A stretch of DNA of 36,373 nt from an uncultured Alphaproteobacteria bacterium. GTDB lineage: Bacteria > Pseudomonadota > Alphaproteobacteria > HIMB59 > GCA-002718135. A model generated the notes under the pieces. It had not been told where the DNA came from and did not search any database. It saw only the letters and a list, made by a program, of their open reading frames with translations. How positions within the stretch are numbered: the stretch's first letter is position 1; every line of letters starts with the position of its first letter. Below are positions 15,800 through 23,484 of the stretch, in pieces. The DNA lies in the NCBI GenBank assembly GCA_902580765.1, contig CACHLW010000010.1, forward strand, positions 1 through 36,373. Reading direction: 5' to 3'. The translations under genes were made by a program, and so were the position numbers.

Positions 15800-16819
15800 A
15801 TGAATATTAAAGGATTGGCAAAAAAATTAAATCTATCAATCACAACAGTTTCAAGAGCTCTTGGAGGATATTCAGATGTAAGCGAAAAAACTAGAGAAAG
15901 AGTAAAAAAATTTGCCGATAAATATAAATATAGACCTAACCCTTATGCTAGCACTTTAGCATCAGGTAATACAAAAACAGTTGGATATGTTCTTCCAATT
16001 TACGGAGAAAATACAAGTACTCTGAATCAGGGAAATTTTTTTCTTTTTATTTCAGGTATGTCAGAAGAATTACTTTCAGAGAGTATACAACTTCAGATTT
16101 TATTTGCAAAAAGTGAGAGAGAAGAATTAACAGCATATGAAAAACTAATAACTGAACATAAAATTAAGAATATTGTATTACAAAATATAAAGACAAATGA
16201 TAAACGCATAGAGATTCTTAATAACTACAATATAAATTTTGTAGCTTGGGGAAAAACAAAAGAAAAAAGAAACTATTCTTGGGTAGATTTAGATAATGAT
16301 AATGCAATAAAAATAATTATAAATTATTTAATCAAAAAAAATCATAGTCATATTGCTTATATCAATATTTCAGAAAAATATAATTTTGCAAATGAGCGTA
16401 AATCATCTTTTCTCAAAAATTTAAAATTAAATAATATAAAATTTAATCCAAATTACTATGCTTCAGTAAAACTGGAAGAACCTGAAAAAAGTTTTGAAGT
16501 AATAAAAAAAATGCTTAAAAAAAATAAAAATATCTCCGCAATAATTTGTTCGACAGAATTTTCAGCATTAAGTGCAATAAAAGCATGTAATCATTTAAAT
16601 TATAAAATTGGAAAGGATATATCAATTATTACTTTTGACGGTGCTCTAGTTAAAGATTTGAGCTCACCCCCAATAACTGCTGTATCTTTTCCAGTAAAAG
16701 AATTAGGTAAAAGAGCAATAAATATTTTGCTAAATAAAAGTAAAAGTAAAAATGTATCAGATAACTATTTAGCAAATACAGAAATCATTGAAAGAGGCTC
16801 AGTCCATATTGTAAGTTAA
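15800..16819 (+). CDS. LacI-family transcriptional regulator of the agl operon
   Basis: A 339-aa sugar-responsive repressor. The N-terminal helix-turn-helix is textbook: MNIKGLAKKLNLSITTVSRAL, then YRPNPYASTLASGNTKTVGYVLP linking through the hinge to a periplasmic-binding-protein-like effector domain (about 60-335). An in-frame TTG at 15764 would add 12 residues, but LacI proteins begin just before the HTH and the ATG at 15800 fits. No Shine-Dalgarno site precedes it. A TTGTCA and TATTCA pair 17 bp apart would start transcription at about the ATG, suggesting a leaderless message. It is divergent from aglE and flanked by the palindromic operator. The effector is presumably the imported glucoside or a product of it. 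Confidence 0.88.
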   Translation: MNIKGLAKKLNLSITTVSRALGGYSDVSEKTRERVKKFADKYKYRPNPYASTLASGNTKTVGYVLPIYGENTSTLNQGNFFLFISGMSEELLSESIQLQILFAKSEREELTAYEKLITEHKIKNIVLQNIKTNDKRIEILNNYNINFVAWGKTKEKRNYSWVDLDNDNAIKIIINYLIKKNHSHIAYINISEKYNFANERKSSFLKNLKLNNIKFNPNYYASVKLEEPEKSFEVIKKMLKKNKNISAIICSTEFSALSAIKACNHLNYKIGKDISIITFDGALVKDLSSPPITAVSFPVKELGKRAINILLNKSKSKNVSDNYLANTEIIERGSVHIVS

Positions 16820-16840
16820 AATAATTTTTTGTTATTTTAA
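16816..16840. terminator. Weak AT-only inverted repeat between convergent genes
   Basis: A 9-bp perfect repeat TTAAAATAA / TTATTTTAA with a T-rich 7-nt loop contains both stop codons of the regulator and the desaturase. It may act as a weak two-way terminator, but an all-AT stem in such AT-rich DNA could be chance. Confidence 0.35.
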
Positions 16841-17832
16841 GAAGCAATTTCTTTGCGAATGTAATAACTATTATCTTTATGTTGTTTTATTATGGCCGGT
16901 ATTATTTCTTTATAAGCATCAAATAAGCTAGTGTTAGCTTTAGGTAGCTGATCTTTTATTAACTTACTCAGTTTTGGTAAATTATAAGAGGGTACAGATG
17001 GAAACATATGATGCTCAACATGATATTCCATGTGCCAATATAAAAAACTAAATATCGGATTAAAGCGTACTGATCTTGTTGTGTATCTATGATCCTTTAC
17101 ATTTTCTGGAAGACCAATATGTTGTGTTTGATTGAAAAGTTCAATTATATTTCCCCAGTATCTTGGAAAGAAAATTAATAACGCAGGAAGTGGATTCATT
17201 AAATATAGAGAAATTGCAAAAGATGCTATCCATATTGCAACGTGAATCCTTGATATAAGTCTGCATTTCCAAATTTCATTTTGGGGTATGCAATCTCTCA
17301 TAACCGGGGTTGTAAGTCCCATAGCATGTTTAATTGTTTCAAATTTCCATGAGTTTTTAAATTTTATTAACTCAGCAAATGGCACAAAACTAAACAGAAA
17401 ACTTTGTAAGGTTGGATATTGATGGAATAATGCAGCTTCGTAATCATGAGGGTCTGCTACTGAAGCAGTGTTACTATGATGTCTGAAATGACTCCATGTC
17501 CATCTTGTAGGCTCAAAATCAGTCATAAAAGAACCTATTTGATAAAAAATTTCATTTAAATATTTTGATTTGAAAGCTGTTCTATGACCACATTCGTGCC
17601 AGATTGGATTACTTGCATAGAATAAAACTCCATACAACCATAACCATAGAACCGTCCACCATGTACCCCAAGTTGCGATAGACATGTATCCAAAGAAAAA
17701 TAGTAATAAGAAATATAAAGTAACATGTTGTAATCCCTTAAGATCACTTTTTTTTGATAATTGTTTTAAATCTTTCTTACTTATTTCAGCTCTAAACCAT
17801 TTATCATTTACATTATCGAGTTTCTCTTCCAT
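16837..17832 (-). CDS. Membrane di-iron fatty acid desaturase/hydroxylase family protein
   Basis: A 331-aa inner-membrane oxygen-using enzyme. The eight-His di-iron site is complete: box 1 HECGH (79-83), box 2 HFRHH (115-119) and box 3 HVEHH (271-275), plus the extra QTQHIG His (238). Hydrophobic segments lie near 37-75 and 195-225. The family contains acyl-lipid desaturases, alkane hydroxylases and carotenoid ketolases, so the product may be an unsaturated lipid or a hydroxylated small molecule. A paralogue with the same length and pattern lies at 29642-30652 on the same strand. It is divergent from a PhyH dioxygenase gene with 157 bp between them. Confidence 0.83.
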   Translation of the reverse strand: MEEKLDNVNDKWFRAEISKKDLKQLSKKSDLKGLQHVTLYFLLLFFFGYMSIATWGTWWTVLWLWLYGVLFYASNPIWHECGHRTAFKSKYLNEIFYQIGSFMTDFEPTRWTWSHFRHHSNTASVADPHDYEAALFHQYPTLQSFLFSFVPFAELIKFKNSWKFETIKHAMGLTTPVMRDCIPQNEIWKCRLISRIHVAIWIASFAISLYLMNPLPALLIFFPRYWGNIIELFNQTQHIGLPENVKDHRYTTRSVRFNPIFSFLYWHMEYHVEHHMFPSVPSYNLPKLSKLIKDQLPKANTSLFDAYKEIIPAIIKQHKDNSYYIRKEIAS

Positions 17833-17950
17833 GATTACTTATACTATTAATCTAGCAATATTTTAATACAAAATTAGCTATTTTTTGTCACAATGAAGAA
17901 ATTAAATGAAAAATAAAATTTTTAGATCTAAAATCAATTTTCCAAATTTA

Positions 17951-17978
17951 TTGATTTTTTTGTCTTTTTAGATACGAT
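17951..17978 (+). promoter_or_regulatory. Possible promoter of the phyH-panB-like operon
   Basis: TTGATT (17951-17956) and TACGAT (17973-17978) are 16 bp apart and would place the transcript start about 5 bases before the PhyH ATG. The rest of the 157-bp divergent spacer is plain AT-rich sequence. Tentative. Confidence 0.35.
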
Positions 17979-17989
17979 ATTTAAATAAC

Positions 17990-18715
17990 ATGATGAAAAT
18001 AGATAAAACATATTTTGAGCTAAATGGATATCTTGTTTTACCAAACATTGTTCCTAAGTCGACTTTAATTAAACTCAATAAAAATGCTGATCAAATGATA
18101 TATGATTTTAAAAAAGGTATTAACAGAAAACAATCAAATAATAATGATAGAAAAAAGCACGGTGATATTAGTAAAAATGGAAAGATATTTTTTGGTAACC
18201 AGTGTGAGTATTATCCACACATAAATGCATACGCAAAGGGAAATTTTATAAAAAATATCGTCTCAAAACTTTTGGGCAAAAAAATTTTTTTATTTAATGA
18301 ACAACTAGTAAATAAGAATCCAAATACACCAAGCTCTTTTAGTTGGCACCAAGACTCAGGTTATATTCATTTCAAACACAAACCTTATATATCTGTTTGG
18401 CTTGCTTTAACAGATACAAATGAAAAAAATGGAGCTTTGAGTATTATTCCTACAAATTTAAAAATAACAAAAAATGCAAAATCACATAAGTGGCAAAATA
18501 AATCAAAAGATTTAGGTATTAAAGTAAATGAAAAAAAAGCAATTCAGCTTTGTGTTAGTGCAGGAACTTTAATAATCTTTTCAAGCTTAACACCTCATTC
18601 ATCTAGTGCCAATATTACCAAGAAAAATCGTAAAGCATATTTATCTCAATACTCTTCTGAAAATATTATTGACCCTTTCAATGGTATTCAAAGAGGTAGA
18701 GCGTATTTAATGTAA
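17990..18715 (+). CDS. Phytanoyl-CoA dioxygenase (PhyH) family protein
   Basis: A 241-aa Fe(II)/2-oxoglutarate-dependent oxygenase. The metal triad is H120-x-D122 in SWHQDSGY and H203 in LTPHSSS, with R214 in the right place to hold 2-oxoglutarate. An N-terminal FELNGYLVLPNI (9-20) is the usual PhyH entry. Members hydroxylate very varied substrates (phytanoyl-CoA, ectoine, amino acids, halogenated or methylated compounds); nothing here points to a CoA substrate. It begins a plus-strand run with a PanB-like gene 2 bp downstream and a sugar-type ABC transporter. Its neighbour across the divergent gap is a di-iron oxygenase, so this locus has two different O2-using enzymes. Confidence 0.82.
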   Translation: MMKIDKTYFELNGYLVLPNIVPKSTLIKLNKNADQMIYDFKKGINRKQSNNNDRKKHGDISKNGKIFFGNQCEYYPHINAYAKGNFIKNIVSKLLGKKIFLFNEQLVNKNPNTPSSFSWHQDSGYIHFKHKPYISVWLALTDTNEKNGALSIIPTNLKITKNAKSHKWQNKSKDLGIKVNEKKAIQLCVSAGTLIIFSSLTPHSSSANITKKNRKAYLSQYSSENIIDPFNGIQRGRAYLM

Positions 18716-18717
18716 AT

Positions 18718-19542
18718 ATGAAAAAAATTTATAACTTTGCAGGGAATCTTAGTTATAGAAATTATACCATCAAAGATCTTTTTGACAATAAAGGTAAAAA
18801 AAAACTTTCTCAAATAAATGTAAAAAATGAAGAGGAGGCTAATATTGCTATTGATGCTAAAGTTGATTTATTAATTACAGGTCTTGCTGCTATTAAAAAA
18901 GTGAGATCAATTGCAAAAAATAATTTTATAACAGTCGCAATACCTTTCACTGAGTTTAAAACGAATGATGAGATTTTAAAGGCAGCTTTAGAAGCTCTTA
19001 ATAACGGTGCTGATGCAATCTACACTGCAAGATCACCAAGAGTAGTTGAATATTTGGCAAAAGAGTCAATTCCAGTAATGGCACATTTAGGCTTGGTACC
19101 AAGAAAATCAATTTGGATTGGAGGACTAAGAGGAGTAGGAAAAACTGCATCGGAGGCTTTAAAGTTATTTGAAGAATTTAAAACGATGGAAAGTGCTGGA
19201 GCATTTGCTGTTGAAGCAGAGGTGATTGCAGATCAAACACTAAAATTTATTTCTGCAAATGTGAATTTAATTACAGTATCTTTAGGATCGGGAAACTACG
19301 GTGATGTAAATTATTTGTTTATGGATGATATTTGTGGGGAGAATGAAGAAATACCAAGACACGCTTTTAGTTTGGCTAAAATTTATAAATTAAGAGACAA
19401 GATTTACAGAGATAAAGTTAAAGCTGTGCATAAATTTAATAAAAAAGCCAAAAAAACTAAATTTGTCACATCTCGAAATATAGTAAAGATAAATAATAGT
19501 GAGCTTCAAAAATTTAAAAAAAAGGCTAAATTACTTAATTAA
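18718..19542 (+). CDS. PanB-like (ketopantoate hydroxymethyltransferase fold) protein without the metal ligands
   Basis: A 274-aa TIM-barrel protein of the PEP mutase/isocitrate lyase superfamily, clearly aligning with PanB over 30-215: IPVMAHLGLVPRKSIWIGG (with PanB VPVCGHLGLTPQSV), the AGAFAVEAEV strand holding the catalytic-type Glu, and FMDDICG (PanB MHDAFG). The metal residues of E. coli PanB are changed: the VGDS Asp is Gly in LITGLA, the ADLPF Asp is lost in VAIPF, and KIEGG is YTARS. A true methylene-THF aldol step is therefore unlikely. It sits between a PhyH oxygenase and a sugar ABC transporter and may act on a keto acid or aldol formed there. The lysine-rich tail (240-274) is extra. 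Fold secure, reaction unknown. Confidence 0.7.
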   Translation: MKKIYNFAGNLSYRNYTIKDLFDNKGKKKLSQINVKNEEEANIAIDAKVDLLITGLAAIKKVRSIAKNNFITVAIPFTEFKTNDEILKAALEALNNGADAIYTARSPRVVEYLAKESIPVMAHLGLVPRKSIWIGGLRGVGKTASEALKLFEEFKTMESAGAFAVEAEVIADQTLKFISANVNLITVSLGSGNYGDVNYLFMDDICGENEEIPRHAFSLAKIYKLRDKIYRDKVKAVHKFNKKAKKTKFVTSRNIVKINNSELQKFKKKAKLLN

Positions 19543-19564
19543 TATAATTAAATATCCTTAAAAA

Positions 19565-19587
19565 TTAGTATTTTAATTTAGTATTTT
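19565..19587 (+). repeat. Direct repeat TTAGTATTTT upstream of the binding-protein gene
   Basis: TTAGTATTTT occurs at 19565-19574 and 19578-19587, 13 bp apart, in the only real gap (81 bp) of this plus-strand run. It could bind a regulator or be part of a promoter for the transporter; low-complexity AT sequence is the simpler explanation. Confidence 0.3.
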
Positions 19588-19623
19588 TTGTGATTAATTT
19601 TCCTTATTTTAGGAGGGTTAAGT

Positions 19624-20964
19624 ATGAAAAAAATACTATTTACTTTTATTTCTTCTATTTTGTTATTTTCTAATTCAGTTTTCAGTATGACACTATGGAC
19701 TACTGAAACACAACCAGGAAGAATGCAAATTCAAGAAGAGTTAATTGCAAGATTTACAGCAAAAACTGGAATTGAAGTTAAATTAGTTCCTCAGGAAGAA
19801 GACGAATTAATTGAAAAAGCTTCTGCTGCTTTTGCTGCAAATAGTTTACCTGATGTAATTTTTAATGCTGCGTGCGTTAATTTTTGTGCATGGGCTTATG
19901 ATGAAGGAGTATTCGATTCAGATGCTGCAACAGAAATTGTTAATTCATTAGGAATTGATACATATAGTGCAAAAGGTGTATTAGCTATGTCAGAGGTTGA
20001 GCCAGGAGTATATGCTTCTGTACCTTCAGGTGCATGGCCAAATGCTACTTACTATCGTATGAGCTATTACAATGATAATGGTTTAGCTACACCAACCAAT
20101 TATGCAAATATTTTAGCTGGAGCTAAAGCTCTTCATAATCCGCCAAATCGTTACGGGGCAATTGTTCCTACTGATGTTGCAGCTGGTTTTATGAGTCAAT
20201 GGATGGAAACTTTTGCTATTGCTAATGGATTACACCCAGTAAAAGAAGATGGATCAATTAACTTTGATAAGAAAAAAACTATCGAAATGTTAGAAACTTA
20301 TAAAGCTTTAGTTGAAATGTCACCTGAGGGTATTCATCACTGGCAAAATGGTAGAGACTTTTACGCAAGTGATGTTGTTCCATTAACTTTTTGGGCTTCT
20401 TATCTTTTAGATGATATTGCAGGAACAAGAGACAATGTTCCAATTATGGTAGATGACAATCCACAATCTCTAGCATTAGCACAAGATACTAATGTTATAG
20501 TAGGTATGGCTGGTCCTTCTAATCCAGATGGTGGAACATGGGTTGAAGTTCACAACTTTGGTGTAACTGTTGATGCTAATACTGATGAAGCAGCAGCATT
20601 CATTGAATATGTTATGAACGAAGAGTATGTTACTTGGTTAGGAATGGCTCCTGAAGGTAGTTTCCCTATTAGACCAGGACCAAATGCTGGTTCAAAAATT
20701 TTTATTGAAGAATGGGGTAATTTGCCAATTGGAGTAGATAGAAAAATTCCAATAAACCAAATCTATTCAGAAGAAATTATTGAATCGCTTATTAATGGAT
20801 TAGCTGTTGGTACAAGATGGGGTGCTAAAGAAGGCCAACTTCCTGTTGCGGCTAAGTTAGTAAATAGTGGATTAATGAATAGGCTGATGATGGAATATAT
20901 TAACGGCGATCGTTCTGCGGAAGATACTGTTGATATGCTAAATTCAGAAGCAGCAAAACTGTAA
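19624..20964 (+). CDS. Extracellular sugar-binding protein, family 1 (CUT1)
   Basis: A 446-aa periplasmic binding protein. Signal peptide at 1-21 (MKK, hydrophobic FISSILLFSN, cleavage near VFS). The mature start TLWTTETQPGRMQIQEELIARF and later DVIFNAACVNFCAWAYDEG fit the family 1 sugar-binding fold; two Cys close together there (N-terminal lobe, about 80-86) could form a disulfide. AGGAGGG lies 6 bases before the ATG. It opens a binding protein-permease-permease group without ATPase. The PhyH and PanB-like genes upstream and ThuA/Gfo-Idh genes opposite suggest a glycoside or modified sugar, but the ligand is not deducible. A strong hairpin follows 19 bases after the stop. Confidence 0.85.
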   Translation: MKKILFTFISSILLFSNSVFSMTLWTTETQPGRMQIQEELIARFTAKTGIEVKLVPQEEDELIEKASAAFAANSLPDVIFNAACVNFCAWAYDEGVFDSDAATEIVNSLGIDTYSAKGVLAMSEVEPGVYASVPSGAWPNATYYRMSYYNDNGLATPTNYANILAGAKALHNPPNRYGAIVPTDVAAGFMSQWMETFAIANGLHPVKEDGSINFDKKKTIEMLETYKALVEMSPEGIHHWQNGRDFYASDVVPLTFWASYLLDDIAGTRDNVPIMVDDNPQSLALAQDTNVIVGMAGPSNPDGGTWVEVHNFGVTVDANTDEAAAFIEYVMNEEYVTWLGMAPEGSFPIRPGPNAGSKIFIEEWGNLPIGVDRKIPINQIYSEEIIESLINGLAVGTRWGAKEGQLPVAAKLVNSGLMNRLMMEYINGDRSAEDTVDMLNSEAAKL

Positions 20965-20983
20965 TTTATATTAATTAATCTTA

Positions 20984-21021
20984 ATGGGCTCCAGTTCTTA
21001 TAAAAAAAGAATGGGGCCCAT
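20984..21021 (+). other. Hairpin covering the start codon of the first permease
   Basis: ATGGGCTCCAGTTCTT (20984-20999) pairs with 21007-21021 in 15 pairs with one bulge and one G-U, including about ten GC-rich consecutive pairs, rare in this AT-rich DNA. Both possible permease start codons (20984 and 21011) lie within it. It should limit permease translation relative to the binding protein. Confidence 0.65.
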
Positions 21022-22258
21022 TGAAAAACAAGGAGTAGTACAAGCCTATACAATGCTTGTCCCAACTGTGGCCATTGTTATGGCTATTGTATTATTTCCA
21101 CTTATTGCTAATTTTTGGATAAGTTTTAAGGATGTTACTGTATCTGATTTAAGAATAGCTGAAATAAAAGTAACCGAAAAATTTCAAAAAAAACCAAAAA
21201 CAAAAGGAGATATTTCTAAAGTAGAGTATCGATTTAATAATTTTTCAAAAAGTTCAAATATAAAAAATGTAAACTTCAAAGATATTTTACCTAAAGGTTT
21301 AGTAATTAAAGAATTACCTAATAACTGTTCTATCTCAGATAATATAATAAACTGTCAATTAGGTGATTTTAAACCAAAAGAAAAAAAGAAAATAAAATTT
21401 GAAACAATCGCAGAGAATGATTATTTTATTAGTCAGGAAAATCCAAAAGATACTTCACCAATTGTTAAAGGAAAATCAGAAAATAGATTATTAAACCTTG
21501 AATTAAAATTAAAAAATTTTGAAGAAATATTTACTTCACCAAACTTTTGGAAAACTATTAGAATAAGTTTTGCGTATTCTTTATTCTCTGCAATTGGATC
21601 GTTAACACTTGGTATTTTAGCTGCACAACTACTTATGACCACTTTTATTGGCAGAGGTATAATACGAGGTATTTTTTTATTTCCATATATTGCACCAATT
21701 ATAGCCGTTACTATTACTTGGAAAATTTTAACTGATCCTTTTTTTGGAACAATCAATGGAATTCTTACGCAATTACAAATTTTAAATGAACCTATTAGTT
21801 TCTTACAAGTAAGAGATATGACAATTAATTTCCTAGGTTTTGAATTTAGTTTCCCAGTTGCTTTATCATTTGTTATTTTATTTGAGTCTTGGAGATATTT
21901 TCCTTTAGCGATGATTTTTATCTTAGCAAGATTACAATCTGTTCCAAAAGAACTTTTTGAAGCTGCTGAAATTGATGGTGCTACACCTTTGCAAAAATTT
22001 AGAAGTATTACATGGCCCTTAATTCTAGGAGTGTTATTTGTTTTGTTTCTTCTAAGATTTATTTGGACATTTAATAAATTTGATGACATTTTTTTATTAA
22101 CTGGAGGTGCCGCTGGAACTAAAACTTTAACTGTAGATGTTTATGAAACAGGTTTTAATATTGGTAATTTAGGAACTGGAGCGGCGAATGCAGTATTAGT
22201 TTTCTTAATATTAGTTTTTGCTGCAATATTTATAATAAGATTTTCACCGAAAGAATAA
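20984..22258 (+). CDS. CUT1 sugar ABC permease (MalF type) with a DUF11-like domain in the first periplasmic loop
   Basis: A 424-aa inner-membrane permease. TM1 is about 24-46; residues 51-172 form a soluble insert; the remaining helices begin near 190, with the EAA loop EAAEIDGATPLQKF (326-339). Ordinary members are 290-330 aa. The core of the insert (77-143) reads like a DUF11 Ig-like repeat: NIKNVNFKDILPKGLVIKEL, then a Cys pair C115/C124 around SISDNIIN, then LGDFKPKEKKKIKFETIA, matching the DTLPxGL / C..C / LGxLxPGxxxxxxxxV pattern. E. coli MalF also has an Ig-like loop that touches maltose-binding protein, so a docking role is plausible. The start is ATG 20984 or ATG 21011, both inside a hairpin and without Shine-Dalgarno. 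Confidence 0.85.
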   Translation: MGSSSYKKRMGPIEKQGVVQAYTMLVPTVAIVMAIVLFPLIANFWISFKDVTVSDLRIAEIKVTEKFQKKPKTKGDISKVEYRFNNFSKSSNIKNVNFKDILPKGLVIKELPNNCSISDNIINCQLGDFKPKEKKKIKFETIAENDYFISQENPKDTSPIVKGKSENRLLNLELKLKNFEEIFTSPNFWKTIRISFAYSLFSAIGSLTLGILAAQLLMTTFIGRGIIRGIFLFPYIAPIIAVTITWKILTDPFFGTINGILTQLQILNEPISFLQVRDMTINFLGFEFSFPVALSFVILFESWRYFPLAMIFILARLQSVPKELFEAAEIDGATPLQKFRSITWPLILGVLFVLFLLRFIWTFNKFDDIFLLTGGAAGTKTLTVDVYETGFNIGNLGTGAANAVLVFLILVFAAIFIIRFSPKE

Positions 22259-22260
22259 GA

Positions 22261-23481
22261 ATGAACAATAGTCAAAAAATTTTAATTTCTTTAATAATTA
22301 GTTCATTTTGGGGGTTAATCAGTAATATTGTTTTAGGAGTATTTTTTATTCTTCTTATTGGTAGTACAATTCAATTTAATTATTTTTCTTACATTATTTC
22401 ATCTTCAATAATCACATTATTGATTGTTTTTTATGATAGAAAAAGCCTACAAATTTATATTAGTTTATTTATTTTAACTTTTATATTGATCTTGATTTTT
22501 ACAGGCCTTTCTCCTTATGGTTTAAATATAAATGAAAATAGTTTTTTGCAGATATTATTTTTATTAATCCAATCATTTATAATATTAATAGGCAATATTA
22601 TTTGTCTATCTGGAATCAATAAAATGTCTTTTAATAGATTATTTTTAGAAATTTTATTTCTTAGGGTTTTAAAAGGTTTTGGTTTTACTTTCTTCTTAAC
22701 AATTGTATTATTTCCATTTTATGTAATGATTTTGATGAGCTTAAAAACTCATCAGTTATTAATTCTTAATCCTCTTGATCTATCAATTGATATTACACGA
22801 GGATTAAATATGTTTAGAAGCTATATCGAACTATTTACTGATTGGGGATTTGGTTATTACTTACTCAATTCATTAATAGTTTCTTTGTCTTCAATTTTTA
22901 TTGCTTTAATTTTTGCAATACCGGGTGCTTATGCAGTTGCAAGATTTAATTTTCCAGGAAAATTATTAATGATTAACTCAATATTATTAATTTATTTAAT
23001 TCCTATGATTACATTGTTAATCCCTTTGTATTCATTTTTTACTTTTATAAACTTAAGAGATTCTTTATTTGGACTAATAATTGTTTATCCTGCTGTTACT
23101 ATTCCCGTGGCAATTTATATGTTACAGGGATATTTTCAAACAATACCACAAGAACTGGAAGAAGCTGGTTTAGTTGATGGGTTATCAAGAACTGGGGTTA
23201 TATTAAAAATTACTTTACCTTTATCACTTCCAGCAATAGCTTCAGTTTCTCTATTTATTTTTATGGTAGCGTGGAATGAATATTTATTTGCATATATGTT
23301 TTTAGATACTCCAGCTATATTTACACTTCCAAGAGGTTTAGAACAATTAGATGGAACAGAGGTGCCAAGACAGCATTTGATGGCTGGTTCAGTTATTGCA
23401 ACCGTACCTGTAATAGCAGTTTTTTTATGGGCTGAAAGATACTTAACTGGAGGCTTAACTGCAGGAGGAATTAAAGGATAG
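22261..23481 (+). CDS. CUT1 sugar ABC permease (MalG type) with four extra N-terminal helices
   Basis: A 406-aa inner-membrane permease, partner of the gene 2 bp upstream. The C-terminal 270 residues are a standard MalG-class core starting at about 137, with EAA-type loop EEAGLVDGLSRTGVILKITLP (about 300-320) and ending RYLTGGLTAGGIKG. The first 130 residues add about four hydrophobic helices (near 8-32, 40-60, 66-88 and 95-120) that most MalG proteins (about 280 aa) lack. Their role is unknown. No ATPase gene follows; the next gene is convergent and only 3 bp away, so the ATPase must come from elsewhere, most simply the AglK-type protein at 11022-12101. Confidence 0.85.
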   Translation: MNNSQKILISLIISSFWGLISNIVLGVFFILLIGSTIQFNYFSYIISSSIITLLIVFYDRKSLQIYISLFILTFILILIFTGLSPYGLNINENSFLQILFLLIQSFIILIGNIICLSGINKMSFNRLFLEILFLRVLKGFGFTFFLTIVLFPFYVMILMSLKTHQLLILNPLDLSIDITRGLNMFRSYIELFTDWGFGYYLLNSLIVSLSSIFIALIFAIPGAYAVARFNFPGKLLMINSILLIYLIPMITLLIPLYSFFTFINLRDSLFGLIIVYPAVTIPVAIYMLQGYFQTIPQELEEAGLVDGLSRTGVILKITLPLSLPAIASVSLFIFMVAWNEYLFAYMFLDTPAIFTLPRGLEQLDGTEVPRQHLMAGSVIATVPVIAVFLWAERYLTGGLTAGGIKG

Positions 23482-23484
23482 TAT

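Noticed and set aside
21433-22089. A 218-codon open frame on the minus strand inside the first CUT1 permease gene
   Set aside because: Its product is a low-complexity basic sequence antisense to a clearly conserved permease with an intact EAA loop; no RBS or family features. It is a shadow of the real gene.
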